Shown here: positions 1 to 10,278 of the stretch, piece by piece
How positions within the stretch are numbered: the first letter of the stretch is position 1
How the letters are laid out: every line of letters starts with the position of its first letter
Origin: Natrialbaceae archaeon AArc-T1-2
GTDB taxonomy: Archaea; Halobacteriota; Halobacteria; Halobacteriales; Natrialbaceae
NCBI RefSeq assembly: GCF_030273315.1
Contig: NZ_CP127174.1
Span: 930,001-994,000 of the forward strand
Reading direction: 5' to 3'
Length of the DNA stretch: 64,000 bases
Notes under the pieces: model-generated
What the model was told of the DNA's origin: nothing
Databases searched by the model: none
What the model saw: only the letters and a program-made list of their open reading frames with translations
Position numbers and translations under genes: made by a program

Positions 1-1127
1 GCTTCCTCGCGCTCGTACCCCGTTACCGACTCGAACGCCGGATTGACGTACTCGATCTCTCCGTCGTCGTCGGTGATGAGTACGACGTGACCGGCGTGTT
101 CGACCGCGTTGTGAAACCGTCTGCAGTCGACTTTCAGACGTATGGCGGATATCGCGTGGGCGATCTCGGGTCCGAGCTCCGACAGAAACGGTGGTCCGAT
201 GCCACGCCGTGCGGTCGTCACCGCCGCAACGAGGACGTGACGGCGCTCGCCTACTGCGGTCGAGTGAACCGTCAGTCGGTCGTCCGCCTCGAGGTCGATT
301 CCGGCGGGGACGCGTCGCACGTCGTCGCCGGCCTCGACGGTCACCGGACGATCCGTTCGGATCGCATCGACGAGGACGTCGCAGGTCGCGTCGTGACAGG
401 CTTCGAGCACCGAGCCGTCGTCGGTCGTCTCCGTTCCGCCAGTCGTCAACATCTCGAGCGTTCCCGTCGTCTCGTCGTAGGTCGCGACCTCGATTCGGGC
501 GACGGGATCGTACTCGAGCAGCGCCTCCCGAACCGTCGTCACCACCCCGTTTCCGTCGTTGTCGGCGGCGATCGGACCCGGATCGATCGTCGACGGCAGC
601 GTGTGGCGGGTGAGTCGCCGGCTGATCCGCCGACGGGCCTCGAGGGCTGTCGCCGTCGTCTGAGCCCGGTACCGAACGGCGGCGTTTACGATCCGGGCGG
701 CGAGAATCTCGCGTCCGCCACCTCCCGTTCGAACGCAGTCGGCTCCCTCGACGGCGAGTAGCTCCCGAACGAACGACTCGTCGGTGTCGGCGTCGGTGTA
801 ACAGACGACCGGCAGGCGTGACGCCCGGTTCCGAACCGACTCGAGCAGCGACAGGACCGTCTCCGCCGCCATCGTCGGCCCGAAGACGAGACAGTCGACG
901 CTGCCGGCTTCGACGGCCTCGATGGCGGCTCCCGCGTCCGTCTCGACCGTCACCGAGAGACGGCCGCGCCGTCGTTCGAGCCACGTCGCCGTCTGCGCCG
1001 CGGTGTCGCCGCCGTCGTCGGTGTCGAGGTAGCAGACGGGTATCGGTCCGTCCTCGAGCGGACCGTCCGACGCCGACGCCGTACTCGGAGCTATTCCACC
1101 CCCGAGGCGTCCGTCATCCTGATCCAT
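1..1127 (-). CDS. PAS-domain sensor/regulator, 3' part outside window
   Basis: Reading starts at ATG 1127 and runs off the window at position 1, giving at least 375 residues. Residues 30-150 look like a response-receiver fold, but the usual phospho-acceptor position reads VDCLVFGPTM, so the aspartate appears to be lost. A middle region (about 200-320) resembles the GAF-type domains of bacterio-opsin-activator-like proteins, and the last visible residues (LITDDDGEIEYVNPAFE) begin a typical PAS domain. Proteins of this layout are cytosolic haloarchaeal sensors or transcription regulators that often end in an HTH or a histidine-kinase module; that end is not visible here. It is divergent from the USP gene starting at 1269. 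Confidence 0.8.
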   Translation of the reverse strand, partial: MDQDDGRLGGGIAPSTASASDGPLEDGPIPVCYLDTDDGGDTAAQTATWLERRRGRLSVTVETDAGAAIEAVEAGSVDCLVFGPTMAAETVLSLLESVRNRASRLPVVCYTDADTDESFVRELLAVEGADCVRTGGGGREILAARIVNAAVRYRAQTTATALEARRRISRRLTRHTLPSTIDPGPIAADNDGNGVVTTVREALLEYDPVARIEVATYDETTGTLEMLTTGGTETTDDGSVLEACHDATCDVLVDAIRTDRPVTVEAGDDVRRVPAGIDLEADDRLTVHSTAVGERRHVLVAAVTTARRGIGPPFLSELGPEIAHAISAIRLKVDCRRFHNAVEHAGHVVLITDDDGEIEYVNPAFESVTGYEREE

Positions 1128-1268
1128 CTTCTACACCATAGCCTACCGACGCTATTACGTTCTTTGGCCGCAATGAGGACGGAAATCAAAACACTCTCGC
1201 GACGCGATACGCCGTCGGTTGGGCCCACCGTTAAGGCGGCTGGGCTGGTACCGTTTCTCGGACCCGGC

Positions 1269-1700
1269 ATGTACGAGGCGATCCTCGTCGCGATCGATCG
1301 GAGCGAGACGGCACGTGTCGTCCTCGAGAGCGCGATCGAGCTGGCCGACGGCCTCGAGGTGACGGTACACGTCCTCACCGTCGTCGAGCCATCTGGAAGC
1401 CCCAGACGGTTCGGCGTCGCGGAGGTCGACGCACTCAACCGTGCGGCCGAGCGTCTCGTCGACGACGTCGTCGACGCCTACGACGCTCGTCCCGATCGGG
1501 ACGTCGACCTCTCCGTCGAACTTCGCCGCGGCCGACCGACCGAGGTGATCGTCGCGTACGCCGACGAGATCGACGCCGACTTGCTCTGTGTCGGTCGAAG
1601 GTCTCGAGGACGTCCGGCCAGCGTAGGAAACACGACCGATCACCTCGTACGGTCGTCGCCCGTCCCGGTCGTCGTCGTTCCGGATCCGAACGCCGACTGA
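1269..1700 (+). CDS. Universal stress protein (UspA) family
   Basis: A 143-residue single USP domain beginning MYEAILVAIDRSE. An upstream in-frame ATG at 1164 is less likely because the extra residues do not resemble the USP fold and overlap the divergent promoter region. The nucleotide loop is divergent (VGRRSRGRP followed by GNTTDHL where GS(V/A) is normal), so ATP binding may be weakened. The role is a presumed small cytosolic stress/nucleotide-binding protein. The TGA stop is directly followed by TACGG, a motif repeated at other gene ends in this window. Confidence 0.85.
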   Translation: MYEAILVAIDRSETARVVLESAIELADGLEVTVHVLTVVEPSGSPRRFGVAEVDALNRAAERLVDDVVDAYDARPDRDVDLSVELRRGRPTEVIVAYADEIDADLLCVGRRSRGRPASVGNTTDHLVRSSPVPVVVVPDPNAD

Positions 1701-1747
1701 TACGGACCGCCACAATACATTTCCCCCCGGCCTGCGTCCGGCCGACC

Positions 1748-2170
1748 GTGACACACTACCTGGTTCCGACCGACGGCTCCGAACAGGCGACCGAAGCGCT
1801 CCGTCACGTCCTCGAGCGGGACGCAGACCCCGAAGTGACGGTCCTCTACGTGGTCGAACTCGGCCGCACCGGACCGGAAGAGTTCACGCCGAAGTGGGTC
1901 GACGCCGAGCTCCAACACGACGCCGAGAAGCGAGCCGAGGAGACGCTCGAGGACGCACAGTCACTCGCCGCGGAGTACGACCTCGAGATCGAGACGGCGA
2001 CCGCCATGGGAAAGCCGGCGCGGTCGATCGTCGAGTACGCCGAGAAAGCGGACGTCGACCACGTCGTGATGGGAAGTCACGGCCGTGACGGCCTGTCCCG
2101 GGTCCTGTTAGGAAGCGTGGCCGAGACCGTCGTTCGTCGGGCATCCGTCCCGGTGACAGTCGTCCGGTGA
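1748..2170 (+). CDS. Universal stress protein (UspA) family
   Basis: A 140-residue protein starting with GTG at 1748 (M)THYLVPTDGSEQ, the standard USP N-terminus, so the GTG start is credible. It has the canonical ATP loop MGSHGRDGLSRVLLGSVAE near the C-terminus. It lies in the same direction as the preceding USP gene, 47 bases downstream of it, and an AT-rich stretch near 1710-1717 could serve as its own TATA box. Expected role: cytosolic ATP-binding stress protein; the specific partner is unknown. Confidence 0.9.
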   Translation: MTHYLVPTDGSEQATEALRHVLERDADPEVTVLYVVELGRTGPEEFTPKWVDAELQHDAEKRAEETLEDAQSLAAEYDLEIETATAMGKPARSIVEYAEKADVDHVVMGSHGRDGLSRVLLGSVAETVVRRASVPVTVVR

Positions 2171-2246
2171 CGGGAGCAGGCGTGCGTTCTCGAGGCAATC
2201 TCGCAACCGACAACGCTTCATTGCTGCAGTCGTTGCCTGCGTCTAG

Positions 2247-5213
2247 ATGAGCACGGAGCACATCGAGGTGCGAGGTGCACAGGAACACAACCTGAAGGAC
2301 CTCGACGTCTCGATTCCTCGCGAGGAGCTCACCGTCGTCACCGGGCTCTCGGGCTCGGGGAAGTCCTCGCTCGCGTTCGAGACCGTCTACGCCGAGGGCC
2401 AGCGTCGGTACATCGAGAGTCTCTCGGCGTACGCCCGGAACTTCCTGGGCCAGATGGACAAACCCCAGGTCGAGACCGTCGAGGGGCTCTCGCCGGCGAT
2501 CTCGATCGACCAGAAAAACGCCGCCAACAATCCTCGCTCGACGGTCGGGACGGTGACGGAGCTACACGACTACCTCCGGCTGCTGTACGCCCGCGTCGGG
2601 ACGCCACACTGTCCGGAGTGCGGTCGCGAGGTCGGCGAGCAGTCGGCCCAGAACATGGTCGAACGGCTGTTCGAGCTCCCCGAGGGAACGAAAGCGAAAC
2701 TCGCGGCCCCCGTCGTCCGCGACCAGAAGGGAGCGTTCGAGGACCTGTTCGAAGAACTCGTCTCGGAGGGATACGCCCGCGTCGAGGTCGACGACGAGGC
2801 CTACGACCTGACGGTCGACGACCCCGAGTTAGACGAGAACTACGACCACACCGTCGACGTGATCGTCGACCGCGTGAAGATCAGTGCCGCGGACCGGCCC
2901 CGCATCGTCGACAGCGTCGAGACCGCCCTCGCGGAGGGAGAGGGCATCCTGAAGGTGATCCTGCCGGATCCGCCCGCGGAGGCCGCAGACGACCTCGGCG
3001 AGGAGGCCCGGTCGACGGGCGCACTCGGCGACGAGAGCGAGAGCGACGACGACCGCCTCGTCGTCGAGTTCTCGAAGGACCTCGCGTGTACCCACTGTGG
3101 CATCGACGTCCCCGAAGTCGAGACTCGCTCGTTTTCCTTTAACTCGCCCCACGGTGCCTGTCCCGAGTGCGAGGGACTCGGCGAGACCAAGGAGGTCGAC
3201 GAGGGTCTCGTGATCCAGGACGAATCAAAGCCCCTGAAGGAGGTCTTCGAACCCTGGAGCTACAACCGGTCGTACTACCGGACCCGGCTGGACGCCGTCG
3301 CTGCCCACTTCGACGTCTCCCTCGAGACGCCCTTCTCGGCGGTCGATCCGGAGATCCGGGAGGCGTTTCTCTACGGCACCGACGAGGAGGTGGTGTTCAA
3401 ACGGCAGACGAAAAACGGCACCCGCCGGAAGAAAAAGCGCTTCGAGGGGATCATCCCCAATTTGGAGCGGCGCTACCTCGAGACGGATTCGGACTCCACC
3501 CGCGAGCACATCGAGGACTACATGTCGGTGACGGAGTGTCCAGCCTGTGAGGGCACGCGGCTGAAACCTGCCTCTCGCGCGGTGCTTATCGACGACGTCT
3601 CGATCACCGCGGTCAACGCGATGAGCATCGGCGACGCCCTGGAACACTTCGAGTCGATGGAGGCCGACCTGACCGAACGCGAGAAGGTCATCGCCGAGGA
3701 GATTCTCAAAGAGATCCGCGCCCGGCTGGGGTTCATGTGCGAGGTCGGCCTCGAGTATCTCACCCTCGATCGGGAGGCGTCGACGCTCTCCGGTGGTGAG
3801 AGCCAGCGCATTCGCCTCGCCACGCAGATCGGTTCCGGGCTCGTCGGCGTGCTGTACGTCCTCGACGAGCCCTCGATCGGGCTCCACCAGCGGGACAACG
3901 ACCGGCTGCTCGACACCTTGGAGGAACTGCGCGACCTCGGCAACACCCTGATCGTGGTCGAACACGACGAGGAAACGATGCGTCGCGCGGACAACGTCAT
4001 CGACATGGGTCCCGGCCCCGGCAAACGCGGCGGCGAGGTCGTCGTCAACGGTCCCGTCGAGGAGCTCAAGGCCTGTGAGGAGTCGATCACCGGCGAGTAC
4101 CTCTCCGGGCGAAAACAGATCCCGGTGCCCGACGACCGGCGAGACCCCGACGGCGCACTGACGGTGCTCGGTGCCCGCCAGCACAACCTCGACGATCTGG
4201 ACGTCGACCTCCCGCTCGGCTGTTTCACGGCGATCACCGGCGTCTCGGGCTCGGGCAAGTCCACCCTGATGCACGAGGTGCTGTACAAGGGACTCGCTCG
4301 CGAGATGAACGACAACACCTCGGTTATTCCAGGCGACCACGACGCGATCGAGGGCATCGAGGAGATCGAGACGGTGCGGCTGATCGACCAGTCGCCGATC
4401 GGCCGGACCCCCCGTTCGAATCCCGCGACCTACACCGGCGTCTTCGACTACATCCGGGAGCTGTTCGCCGAGACCAAGCTCTCGAAACAGCGGGGCTACG
4501 AGAAGGGGCGGTTCTCGTTCAACGTCTCGGACGGCCGCTGTGAGGAGTGTGGTGGCCAGGGGACGGTGAAGATCGACATGAACTTCCTCTCCGACGTCTA
4601 CGTCCCCTGCGAGGAGTGTGACGGCACCCGCTACAACGACGCCACGCTCGACGTCACCTACAAGGACAAGACGATCGCCGACGTGCTCGAGATGTCCGTC
4701 GAGGAGGCTTACGACTTCTTCGAGTCCTCGAGTCGCATCCGCCGGCGGCTCCAGCTACTCAAAGACGTCGGGCTGGATTACATGAAACTCGGCCAGCCAT
4801 CGACGACGCTGTCGGGTGGGGAGGCCCAGCGGATCAAACTCGCCGAAGAACTGGGGAAGAAAGACACCGGCGACACGCTGTACCTGCTCGACGAGCCCAC
4901 GACCGGCCTCCACAGCGAGGACGAGCGCAAACTCATCGACGTCCTCCACCGGCTGGTCGACGACGGCAACACCGTCGTCGTCATCGAACACGAACTCGAT
5001 CTCGTGAAAAACGCCGACCACGTCGTCGACCTCGGCCCCGAGGGCGGCGAACACGGTGGCGACGTGGTGGCGACGGGCACCCCCGAGGAGATCGCCCGCC
5101 TCGAGGACTCGCATACGGGTCGGTACCTCCGGGACCTGCTTCCGGACGTCGACCTCGAGGGCCCGCGTGGCGAACGCGTCGAACCTGTGACAGCACCGAC
5201 CGACGACGACTGA
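2247..5213 (+). CDS. uvrA: Excinuclease ABC subunit A (UvrA)
   Basis: A 988-residue UvrA, the DNA-damage recognition ATPase of bacterial-type nucleotide excision repair, which haloarchaea acquired. The first Walker A is [13 protein letters not shown] near residue 30. Zinc-finger pairs appear as CPEC and CTHC/CPEC, and the third zinc module as CEEC...CEEC. ABC signatures [12 protein letters not shown] and [14 protein letters not shown] are intact, as is the second Walker [14 protein letters not shown]. An acidic insert around residues 250-270 (GDESESDDD) is typical of halophile adaptation. uvrB and uvrC are not in the window. The gene stands alone on the plus strand and converges on the zincin gene at 5218. 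Confidence 0.97.
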   Translation: MSTEHIEVRGAQEHNLKDLDVSIPREELTVVTGLSGSGKSSLAFETVYAEGQRRYIESLSAYARNFLGQMDKPQVETVEGLSPAISIDQKNAANNPRSTVGTVTELHDYLRLLYARVGTPHCPECGREVGEQSAQNMVERLFELPEGTKAKLAAPVVRDQKGAFEDLFEELVSEGYARVEVDDEAYDLTVDDPELDENYDHTVDVIVDRVKISAADRPRIVDSVETALAEGEGILKVILPDPPAEAADDLGEEARSTGALGDESESDDDRLVVEFSKDLACTHCGIDVPEVETRSFSFNSPHGACPECEGLGETKEVDEGLVIQDESKPLKEVFEPWSYNRSYYRTRLDAVAAHFDVSLETPFSAVDPEIREAFLYGTDEEVVFKRQTKNGTRRKKKRFEGIIPNLERRYLETDSDSTREHIEDYMSVTECPACEGTRLKPASRAVLIDDVSITAVNAMSIGDALEHFESMEADLTEREKVIAEEILKEIRARLGFMCEVGLEYLTLDREASTLSGGESQRIRLATQIGSGLVGVLYVLDEPSIGLHQRDNDRLLDTLEELRDLGNTLIVVEHDEETMRRADNVIDMGPGPGKRGGEVVVNGPVEELKACEESITGEYLSGRKQIPVPDDRRDPDGALTVLGARQHNLDDLDVDLPLGCFTAITGVSGSGKSTLMHEVLYKGLAREMNDNTSVIPGDHDAIEGIEEIETVRLIDQSPIGRTPRSNPATYTGVFDYIRELFAETKLSKQRGYEKGRFSFNVSDGRCEECGGQGTVKIDMNFLSDVYVPCEECDGTRYNDATLDVTYKDKTIADVLEMSVEEAYDFFESSSRIRRRLQLLKDVGLDYMKLGQPSTTLSGGEAQRIKLAEELGKKDTGDTLYLLDEPTTGLHSEDERKLIDVLHRLVDDGNTVVVIEHELDLVKNADHVVDLGPEGGEHGGDVVATGTPEEIARLEDSHTGRYLRDLLPDVDLEGPRGERVEPVTAPTDDD

Positions 5214-5217
5214 CGAT

Positions 5218-5637
5218 CTAAGCCACGTCCTCGAGGACGCGGTGGGCGTAGAACGCGACCGAAAAGTCCTGCGGGCTCGGCAGGGCACAGCCGAGCCAGC
5301 CGACGACGGCCGCCGTCGCGACGGGATCGTCCGCCCCCGGAAGGTGGCCGCCGACGCCGAGTGCGAGCACCGGCACGGCGAGTGCAAGCGGCATCAGCGC
5401 CGCGATCCGGAGCACCCACGGCGACTCGTGGCCGGTCGGCCGCGGTTCGACCCGCGCCCACGGCGTGCTCGCGAGCGCGGCGACGACGCCGTCGGATCGG
5501 TCGGGAACGTACTCGAGCGTGTACTCGACGCCGGCGAGTTCGAGGACGAACGCGTGGGCGTGTTCGTGTACGATCAATCCGACCACGACGGCGAACGCGA
5601 GAACGGGGGCAGCGACGATCAGGTCCGATCCGATCAT
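5218..5637 (-). CDS. Membrane zincin-like protein with HExxH (DUF3267-like)
   Basis: A 139-residue protein from ATG 5637 (MIGSDLIV); a longer frame upstream adds Arg/Ser-rich residues unlike the rest and overlaps the neighbouring promoter. The first helix carries a zinc-protease motif HEHAH at residues 24-28, followed by a soluble stretch and further hydrophobic segments near residues 75-95 and 105-125. The pattern matches small membrane-embedded putative metalloproteases (DUF3267-like). No second zinc ligand can be assigned with certainty. It converges with uvrA with only four bases between stops. Confidence 0.7.
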   Translation of the reverse strand: MIGSDLIVAAPVLAFAVVVGLIVHEHAHAFVLELAGVEYTLEYVPDRSDGVVAALASTPWARVEPRPTGHESPWVLRIAALMPLALAVPVLALGVGGHLPGADDPVATAAVVGWLGCALPSPQDFSVAFYAHRVLEDVA

Positions 5638-5710
5638 TCGTCCGCCGGATTCGTCGACCCGGCTATCAATCCGTCGGTTCCGTTCCGAACGCGGACGGCT
5701 CACAGCCAAC

Positions 5711-5720
5711 AGTTAAATAT
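5711..5720 (+). promoter_or_regulatory. TATA box of the GNAT gene at 5742
   Basis: The sequence AGTTAAATAT lies 22-31 bases before ATG 5742. That is the spacing of an archaeal TATA box for a leaderless or nearly leaderless transcript, and it stands out in very GC-rich surroundings. Confidence 0.6.
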
Positions 5721-5741
5721 AGGGAAGTGCTACCGCAGCCC

Positions 5742-6473
5742 ATGCCATTCACCGAGGATCTCGAGTTCGGTCACGAGGACCGAAAGCGAATCTACGAGTA
5801 CGTCGAACGACACGGGGCGGTCGAGCCCGATGAGATTCGGAAACAGTTGAATCTCGATCCGGGCGGGGCGCGCCATCACATCGCGATCCTCAAACGGGAC
5901 GGTCGCCTCGAAAACCGGAACGGAACCCTCCAGGTCACGATCGACGCTGGAGCCGAAGAGGAGTACAGAAAAGAGGACCTCGAGTTTCACATCCGACCGG
6001 CCAGACAGGACGACCTCTCGGGCATCGTCGGTGCCATTCGACAGGTCGCCAGAGAGCGGACGTACATCGTCGCCGAGAGCGTCGCCGACGAGATCGACCA
6101 CGAGGACGCACTGTTGCGGTACAACGAGGTCGAATCGCGGATGTTCTTCGTCGCGACGGTCAGCGACGAGGTCGTCGGCTGGGTTCACCTCCACAGTCCC
6201 GAACTCGACAAACTAAGCCACACTGCCGAGCTCACCGTCGGCGTCTTAGAGGAGTATCGCGGCCACGGCATCGGCTCACACCTGCTCTCGCGCGGGCTCG
6301 AGTGGGCCAGCTCGAACGGCTACGAGAAAGTGTACAACAGCGTTCCCTCGACGAACAAGGAGGCGATCGCCTTCCTCGAGTCACATGGCTGGGAGACCGA
6401 AGCGGTCCGGGAGGACCACTACAAGCTCAACGGTCACTACGTCGACGAAGTGATGATGGCCCTCAAGCTGTGA
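5742..6473 (+). CDS. GNAT acetyltransferase with N-terminal winged helix
   Basis: A 243-residue protein whose first 60 residues form an HTH of the ArsR/MarR kind (EDRKRIYEYVERHGAVEPDE, then GGARHHIAILKRDGRLE). Residues 75-243 form a GNAT fold with the acetyl-CoA loop YRGHGIGSHLL. The ATG at 5742 is chosen because a TATA-like box lies 22-31 bases upstream; longer upstream frames lack similarity to either domain. Such proteins probably acetylate a small amine or a protein N-terminus, and the HTH may let them bind DNA or simply act as a dimerisation module. The substrate cannot be told from sequence. Confidence 0.88.
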   Translation: MPFTEDLEFGHEDRKRIYEYVERHGAVEPDEIRKQLNLDPGGARHHIAILKRDGRLENRNGTLQVTIDAGAEEEYRKEDLEFHIRPARQDDLSGIVGAIRQVARERTYIVAESVADEIDHEDALLRYNEVESRMFFVATVSDEVVGWVHLHSPELDKLSHTAELTVGVLEEYRGHGIGSHLLSRGLEWASSNGYEKVYNSVPSTNKEAIAFLESHGWETEAVREDHYKLNGHYVDEVMMALKL

Positions 6474-6494
6474 TCGGTCGTCGACGGGGGCGGT

Positions 6495-6746
6495 TCAGGC
6501 CGGCGCTCCCTCGCTGTCGGCGATCTCGAACAGATACTCGTCCATCCCGAACCGTTCGACGTCGTCGACCGTCTCGAGGAACCGCCCGATCTCTTCGGGA
6601 AGCTGCGCGCCGAGGTTGTCCGCGTCGCCGGGCTGGACGCGTTCGGAGAGGGTCAGAAGCGTCGCCCGGGTGATATTCAGCGCCGCCTCGCGGGAATCGA
6701 GCTGTGCTCGGTGTTGGACCTCGCCGATGAAGTCGTCGTACTGCAT
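6495..6746 (-). CDS. Short DUF2267-family protein
   Basis: An 83-residue protein starting MQYDDFIGEVQHRAQL. It matches the N-terminal half of DUF2267 (helical repeat with LTLSERVQPGDADNLGAQLP), but the usual family length is about 120-140 residues with two such repeats. This looks like a natural single-repeat form, since it has a clean start and stop. Function is unknown; family members are often found near stress genes, and here the next upstream gene is a USP on the same strand (gap about 100 bases). Confidence 0.8.
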   Translation of the reverse strand: MQYDDFIGEVQHRAQLDSREAALNITRATLLTLSERVQPGDADNLGAQLPEEIGRFLETVDDVERFGMDEYLFEIADSEGAPA

Positions 6747-6847
6747 ACGCGACGGTTCGTAGCTCGAGCCGATGAGTCCAAACCTTTCAGGTGTAAGCGT
6801 ACCGCCTTCCCGACTGTCGGTCGGTTCGCGTACCGCACTCGGACCGA

Positions 6848-7282
6848 TCACCGCACGATCGTCACCGGCACCGGCGAGCGACGAGCGACTTTCTCCGCGA
6901 CACTACCCAGCAGGATCCGGCTGGCACCTGTTCGTCCGTGGCTGCCGATGGCGACGTGGTCGACGTCCGCTTCCTCGGCGTACTCGATGATCGATCGGGA
7001 GACGCCGCCGATTACGTGCTCCGTTTCGATCTCGACGCCCTTCTCGTCCGCCCGGTCGCGGACGTCCCCGAGGAGGTTTTCGGCTCGCTGCTCGTGGTTT
7101 TCGCGGATCTGTTCGTAGTTCGCCATCGCGCCCCCCTCGATCCCGGTCGCCGCATAGAAGTCGGCCGGATCGATGACGTGGAAAGCCGTAATCGTCGCGT
7201 CCGGGTACTCCTCGAGGGCGAACTCGAGGGCTTGCATCGACTGCTCCGACTCGTCGACCGGGACGAGGACGTGTTCTGCCAT
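6848..7282 (-). CDS. Universal stress protein (UspA) family
   Basis: A 144-residue protein from ATG 7282 (MAEHVLVPVDESEQ) with the full ATP-binding loop IGSHGRTGASRILLGSVAEK near the C-terminus. A 21-codon upstream extension is rejected because a likely TATA stretch (ACTTATTTCC on the minus strand, about 7302-7311) would lie inside it and fits a leaderless transcript starting at 7282. It probably acts as a nucleotide-binding stress protein. Confidence 0.92.
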   Translation of the reverse strand: MAEHVLVPVDESEQSMQALEFALEEYPDATITAFHVIDPADFYAATGIEGGAMANYEQIRENHEQRAENLLGDVRDRADEKGVEIETEHVIGGVSRSIIEYAEEADVDHVAIGSHGRTGASRILLGSVAEKVARRSPVPVTIVR

Positions 7283-7467
7283 GGTCCGGCTATTGTCGTC
7301 GGGAAATAAGTATCTAGTCACCTCGGTCGAGCCACGACTGGGCACAGGTTGTCGGTTCGCGATCGGAACTCGGCAGTCGCACGCTCGAGTCGGCGGCAGG
7401 AACGATCACTTCGGTCGTCTCCGACGTCGACGCGTCGGCGAAAAATCGGACGTCGAATCGATATTCG

Positions 7468-8058
7468 TTACTTCGCGCGACCCTGTCCGCCCGTGTTGCT
7501 CGGGCGAACCTTCTCGGCACCCTTACCGCGGGTATCGAGCCCGCGGTTTTTCTTGCCGGCGCTGGTGAGCCCGCGCAGCGCACGGTTCTCGTGGGCGTCG
7601 TCACAGATCCAGTTCAGGTCGTCGTCGTTCTGGATAGCGGGGTGGTTCGGATCCACGAGAATCACTTCGAACCACTTCTGACTGCCGTCCTCGCCGACCC
7701 AGTAGCTGTTTAGCACCCGCAGGTTGGGGTACTTTCGGGTGACGCGTTCCTCACCGATGCGCTGGATGTTCTTCCGGCGACCGATGCGGTTGACGCCCTG
7801 TCGCTTCGAGCGTCGACCGGCCGTGAACCGCTCTTTGCGCGCGGTGCCTTTCCGGACCGAGACGCGAGCGACGACGATGCCTTGCTTTGCCTTGTAGCCC
7901 AGTTCGCGGGCCTTATCGAGTCGCGTCGGGCGGTCGATTCGCTCGATTGCGCCCTGCTTGCGCCACTCCTGTTTTCGTTGCCACTGCAGTTCCCCGAGCT
8001 TCCCGTCGTCGGGGTTCTTCCATGCCTCCTTGATGTGAGAGTAGAAGCTTCGTGCCAT
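7468..8058 (-). CDS. rpl15e: 50S ribosomal protein L15e
   Basis: A 196-residue archaeal/eukaryotic L15e of normal length, starting [13 protein letters not shown]. It carries the conserved basic stretches [20 protein letters not shown] and the family-typical [18 protein letters not shown]. It is a structural protein of the large ribosomal subunit. A likely TATA (GCTTATACT on the minus strand near 8186-8196) implies an untranslated leader of roughly 100 bases, although a closer start cannot be excluded. Confidence 0.97.
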   Translation of the reverse strand: MARSFYSHIKEAWKNPDDGKLGELQWQRKQEWRKQGAIERIDRPTRLDKARELGYKAKQGIVVARVSVRKGTARKERFTAGRRSKRQGVNRIGRRKNIQRIGEERVTRKYPNLRVLNSYWVGEDGSQKWFEVILVDPNHPAIQNDDDLNWICDDAHENRALRGLTSAGKKNRGLDTRGKGAEKVRPSNTGGQGRAK

Positions 8059-8342
8059 CGTATCACCTGCGGGCTTGCTGGTTCAATCCGTCCGTGGATC
8101 ACATCCCGACCTGTGGTAGTTCCGAACAGGTGCCCGCTGGTGCCCGCCGACCAGCGAGTTATCCGAACGTATCCAACTCTCGAGTATAAGCGCTTCGAAC
8201 CGACCTCGTGACGGACGTCTGTCGACCGTCACCCGGAACGGGACACGACAGCACTGCGGGACCGTTCTATATATCTGAATGTGGTTTACCGGTGGCCGAA
8301 ATCCGAATCAGATCCGGCCGATGACGCTCAACAGCGCCTTCG

Positions 8343-9251
8343 TCAGATCGCATCCGCCTCGAGCGATTCGAACGAGCCCGCTTCGATCGCGTTCGCGACA
8401 GTCGCTGTGTCGATCTCGGGCACCACCTGGGGATACTTTCGACGGAAGTAGCCGATCAGGTTCGTGACGTCACGGCGAAGGAACTCCGCGGCGTTTTCGT
8501 GGTCGGTCGGGACGGCCTGGGGCCAGTCGAAGATCGTGACGCCGTCTTCGCTCACGAAGACGTTGTACTCACTCATGTCCGCGTGGACGTACCTCGATTC
8601 GTGTGCTCGCGCGAGTTCGCGAAGCAGTAACTCGAGGACGCCGAGGACCTGATCGTCCTCGAACGTCGCTCGCGAGAGTTCGACGCCGTCCATCTTCTCC
8701 ATGACGATCGCGTGACGGTTCTGGTCGATCGGCCGTGGTACCGACACGTCGGGATACAGCGTCTCGAGGGTCTCGTACTCGCGTTCGGCGGCCTTCCGGG
8801 CGGTGTACATCCAGGAGACGTGATCTCTGTCCGCCGTGTAGTCCCGTTCTTTGTGTACCTCCCGAAAGTTCGTGTACCCCTCGCGATGGTACTTCAACGC
8901 GAGCGGTTTGTACGACCGGACCTCGTAGACGTCGCTTTCCTTGCCGACCCCGAGCGAGGATCCGAACTCGGAGATCGTATCGCGTTCGACGAGCGTGTGC
9001 AACGCGAGCGCGTCGTAGCCTTCGAACGCGAGGGTGTAGCCTTCGTACTGGATCGTCTTTTTCTCGATCAGCCCGCGTTTGAGACAACGCTCGAGGCGGT
9101 ACTCGACCTCCTCGGGAGTCAGTCCCGAAAACGTGGGGAGTTTCTCGCGTTGGACCCACTCGGAGAAGCGCATCCCCTGTTCGATCCCCGACAGCAAGTA
9201 GAAGTCTTCCGTCTCGAGTTCCGGCAACAGGCCGGCGACGTTCCGCACCAT
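8343..9251 (-). CDS. rio2: RIO-type serine/threonine kinase, RIO2 family
   Basis: A 302-residue protein: an N-terminal winged helix (about residues 1-85) followed by the RIO kinase core. Visible motifs are the P-loop region GVGKESDVYEV, the catalytic loop VHADMSEYNVFV (Asp and Asn) and the metal loop IFDWPQAV. RIO2 acts as an ATPase/kinase in maturation of the small ribosomal subunit. ATG 9251 (MVRNVAGLLPELE) begins exactly at the winged-helix domain; upstream codons are not family-like. It is not in an operon with rpl15e (285-base gap), although both serve ribosome biogenesis. Confidence 0.93.
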   Translation of the reverse strand: MVRNVAGLLPELETEDFYLLSGIEQGMRFSEWVQREKLPTFSGLTPEEVEYRLERCLKRGLIEKKTIQYEGYTLAFEGYDALALHTLVERDTISEFGSSLGVGKESDVYEVRSYKPLALKYHREGYTNFREVHKERDYTADRDHVSWMYTARKAAEREYETLETLYPDVSVPRPIDQNRHAIVMEKMDGVELSRATFEDDQVLGVLELLLRELARAHESRYVHADMSEYNVFVSEDGVTIFDWPQAVPTDHENAAEFLRRDVTNLIGYFRRKYPQVVPEIDTATVANAIEAGSFESLEADAI

Positions 9252-9471
9252 ATCCTCCGTAGCCGGCGTGCACGTAAAAACGTCGTGACGGGTGATGACC
9301 AAGATAAACCAAATATAGCTATATGGAATTCCAGGGCGAGCTACCGGCAGGAGCACACGAGGAAAGACGTGTGACTCACAGCGGTCCGTATATCGAACAC
9401 AGTCCGAACGGCCGGAAGCTTCGAGACCGGAGACAACGCCGAGTTACACCGACCTCGAGTCGGCGCGGCCG

Positions 9472-9936
9472 TCACTCCATGACGTCCAGATCGCGGAAGT
9501 ACGTGACCGAACACGGCGCAGAAAGGATGATCTCTTTGGACACCGAACCGAGGACAGCCCGCTGTGCTGGCGACCCCCGCTGGCCGGCGAGAATCAGCCG
9601 ATCCGCGTCGACGTCTCTCGCGAGTTCGACGACGGCCTCGTCGACGTCGCCGCGTTTTCCCCGGATCGCGGTGTCGACACCTGCCTCCTCGAGTCTCGAT
9701 TGTAGATCCCCGACCGGCGGACGACGGGCGGCGACCTCGTCGGGATCGACGTCCTCGGCCCGGGCCTCGAACCCGAGGTTCTCACGGAAGTCCTCGTACT
9801 CCTCGGTCGTGAACGCGTGTCCGATCACCACGGTCGCATCGAGCGGCTCGGCGAGTTCGAGGGCCGTCTCGGCGAGGTCGTCCGCACGCGCCGTATCCAT
9901 CGGCCCAACTGCAAGTAAAATTGTCTCGATCGCCAT
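9472..9936 (-). CDS. Universal stress protein (UspA) family
   Basis: A 154-residue protein starting MAIETILLAVGPMD at 9936, the natural USP start inside a much longer open frame. The ATP loop LAGQRGSPAQRAVLGSVSKE is recognisable. It has a longer than usual insert between strands 2 and 3 (RAEDVDPDEVAARRP). The long upstream frame has no domain signal, so it is treated as chance. Confidence 0.88.
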   Translation of the reverse strand: MAIETILLAVGPMDTARADDLAETALELAEPLDATVVIGHAFTTEEYEDFRENLGFEARAEDVDPDEVAARRPPVGDLQSRLEEAGVDTAIRGKRGDVDEAVVELARDVDADRLILAGQRGSPAQRAVLGSVSKEIILSAPCSVTYFRDLDVME

Positions 9937-10278
9937 ACTCGCATGTGCCGATTCCACCCGCTTAAGGGTTCTCGTCGGTGGCGGTGACGGTCCGAACGCA
10001 CTCGAGACGTGGCTGCCCGGATCTGTCCGGCGAAAAACGCCGACGGGGTTCGGGGCCTCGGTTCTCACCTCGGCATCACGTTCCGTGGCCGCTGAGACGG
10101 ACCGTTGTACGTCTTCACCGGCGCACTCGCGACCGTTCTGCGGGTGTACCGAGGCGTCGGTACAGCAATCCGCATAAAGTAGCCGGACAGATACGGCGTC
10201 AACAACATCCTGCAACAGTCCGAGCGGGGACACCGCGTCGTCGTAATCGCTAACTCGCTCGCCGACGAGACCTCGAGT
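9937..10278. other. 342-base intergenic region, no gene recognised
   Basis: This lies between a minus-strand USP gene and lplA. It is GC-rich with no convincing small gene. In the lplA frame, codons are open from a TAG near 10171 up to ATG 10279 and read GHRVVVIANSLADETSS just before the ATG, but no ATG, GTG or TTG occurs there, so the extension is not taken as coding. Confidence 0.5.

Noticed and set aside
10172-10278. N-terminal extension of the lipoate ligase reading GHRVVVIANSLADETSS
   Set aside because: The frame is open back to a TAG near 10171, but no ATG, GTG or TTG start is present and the ligase domain begins right after ATG 10279.
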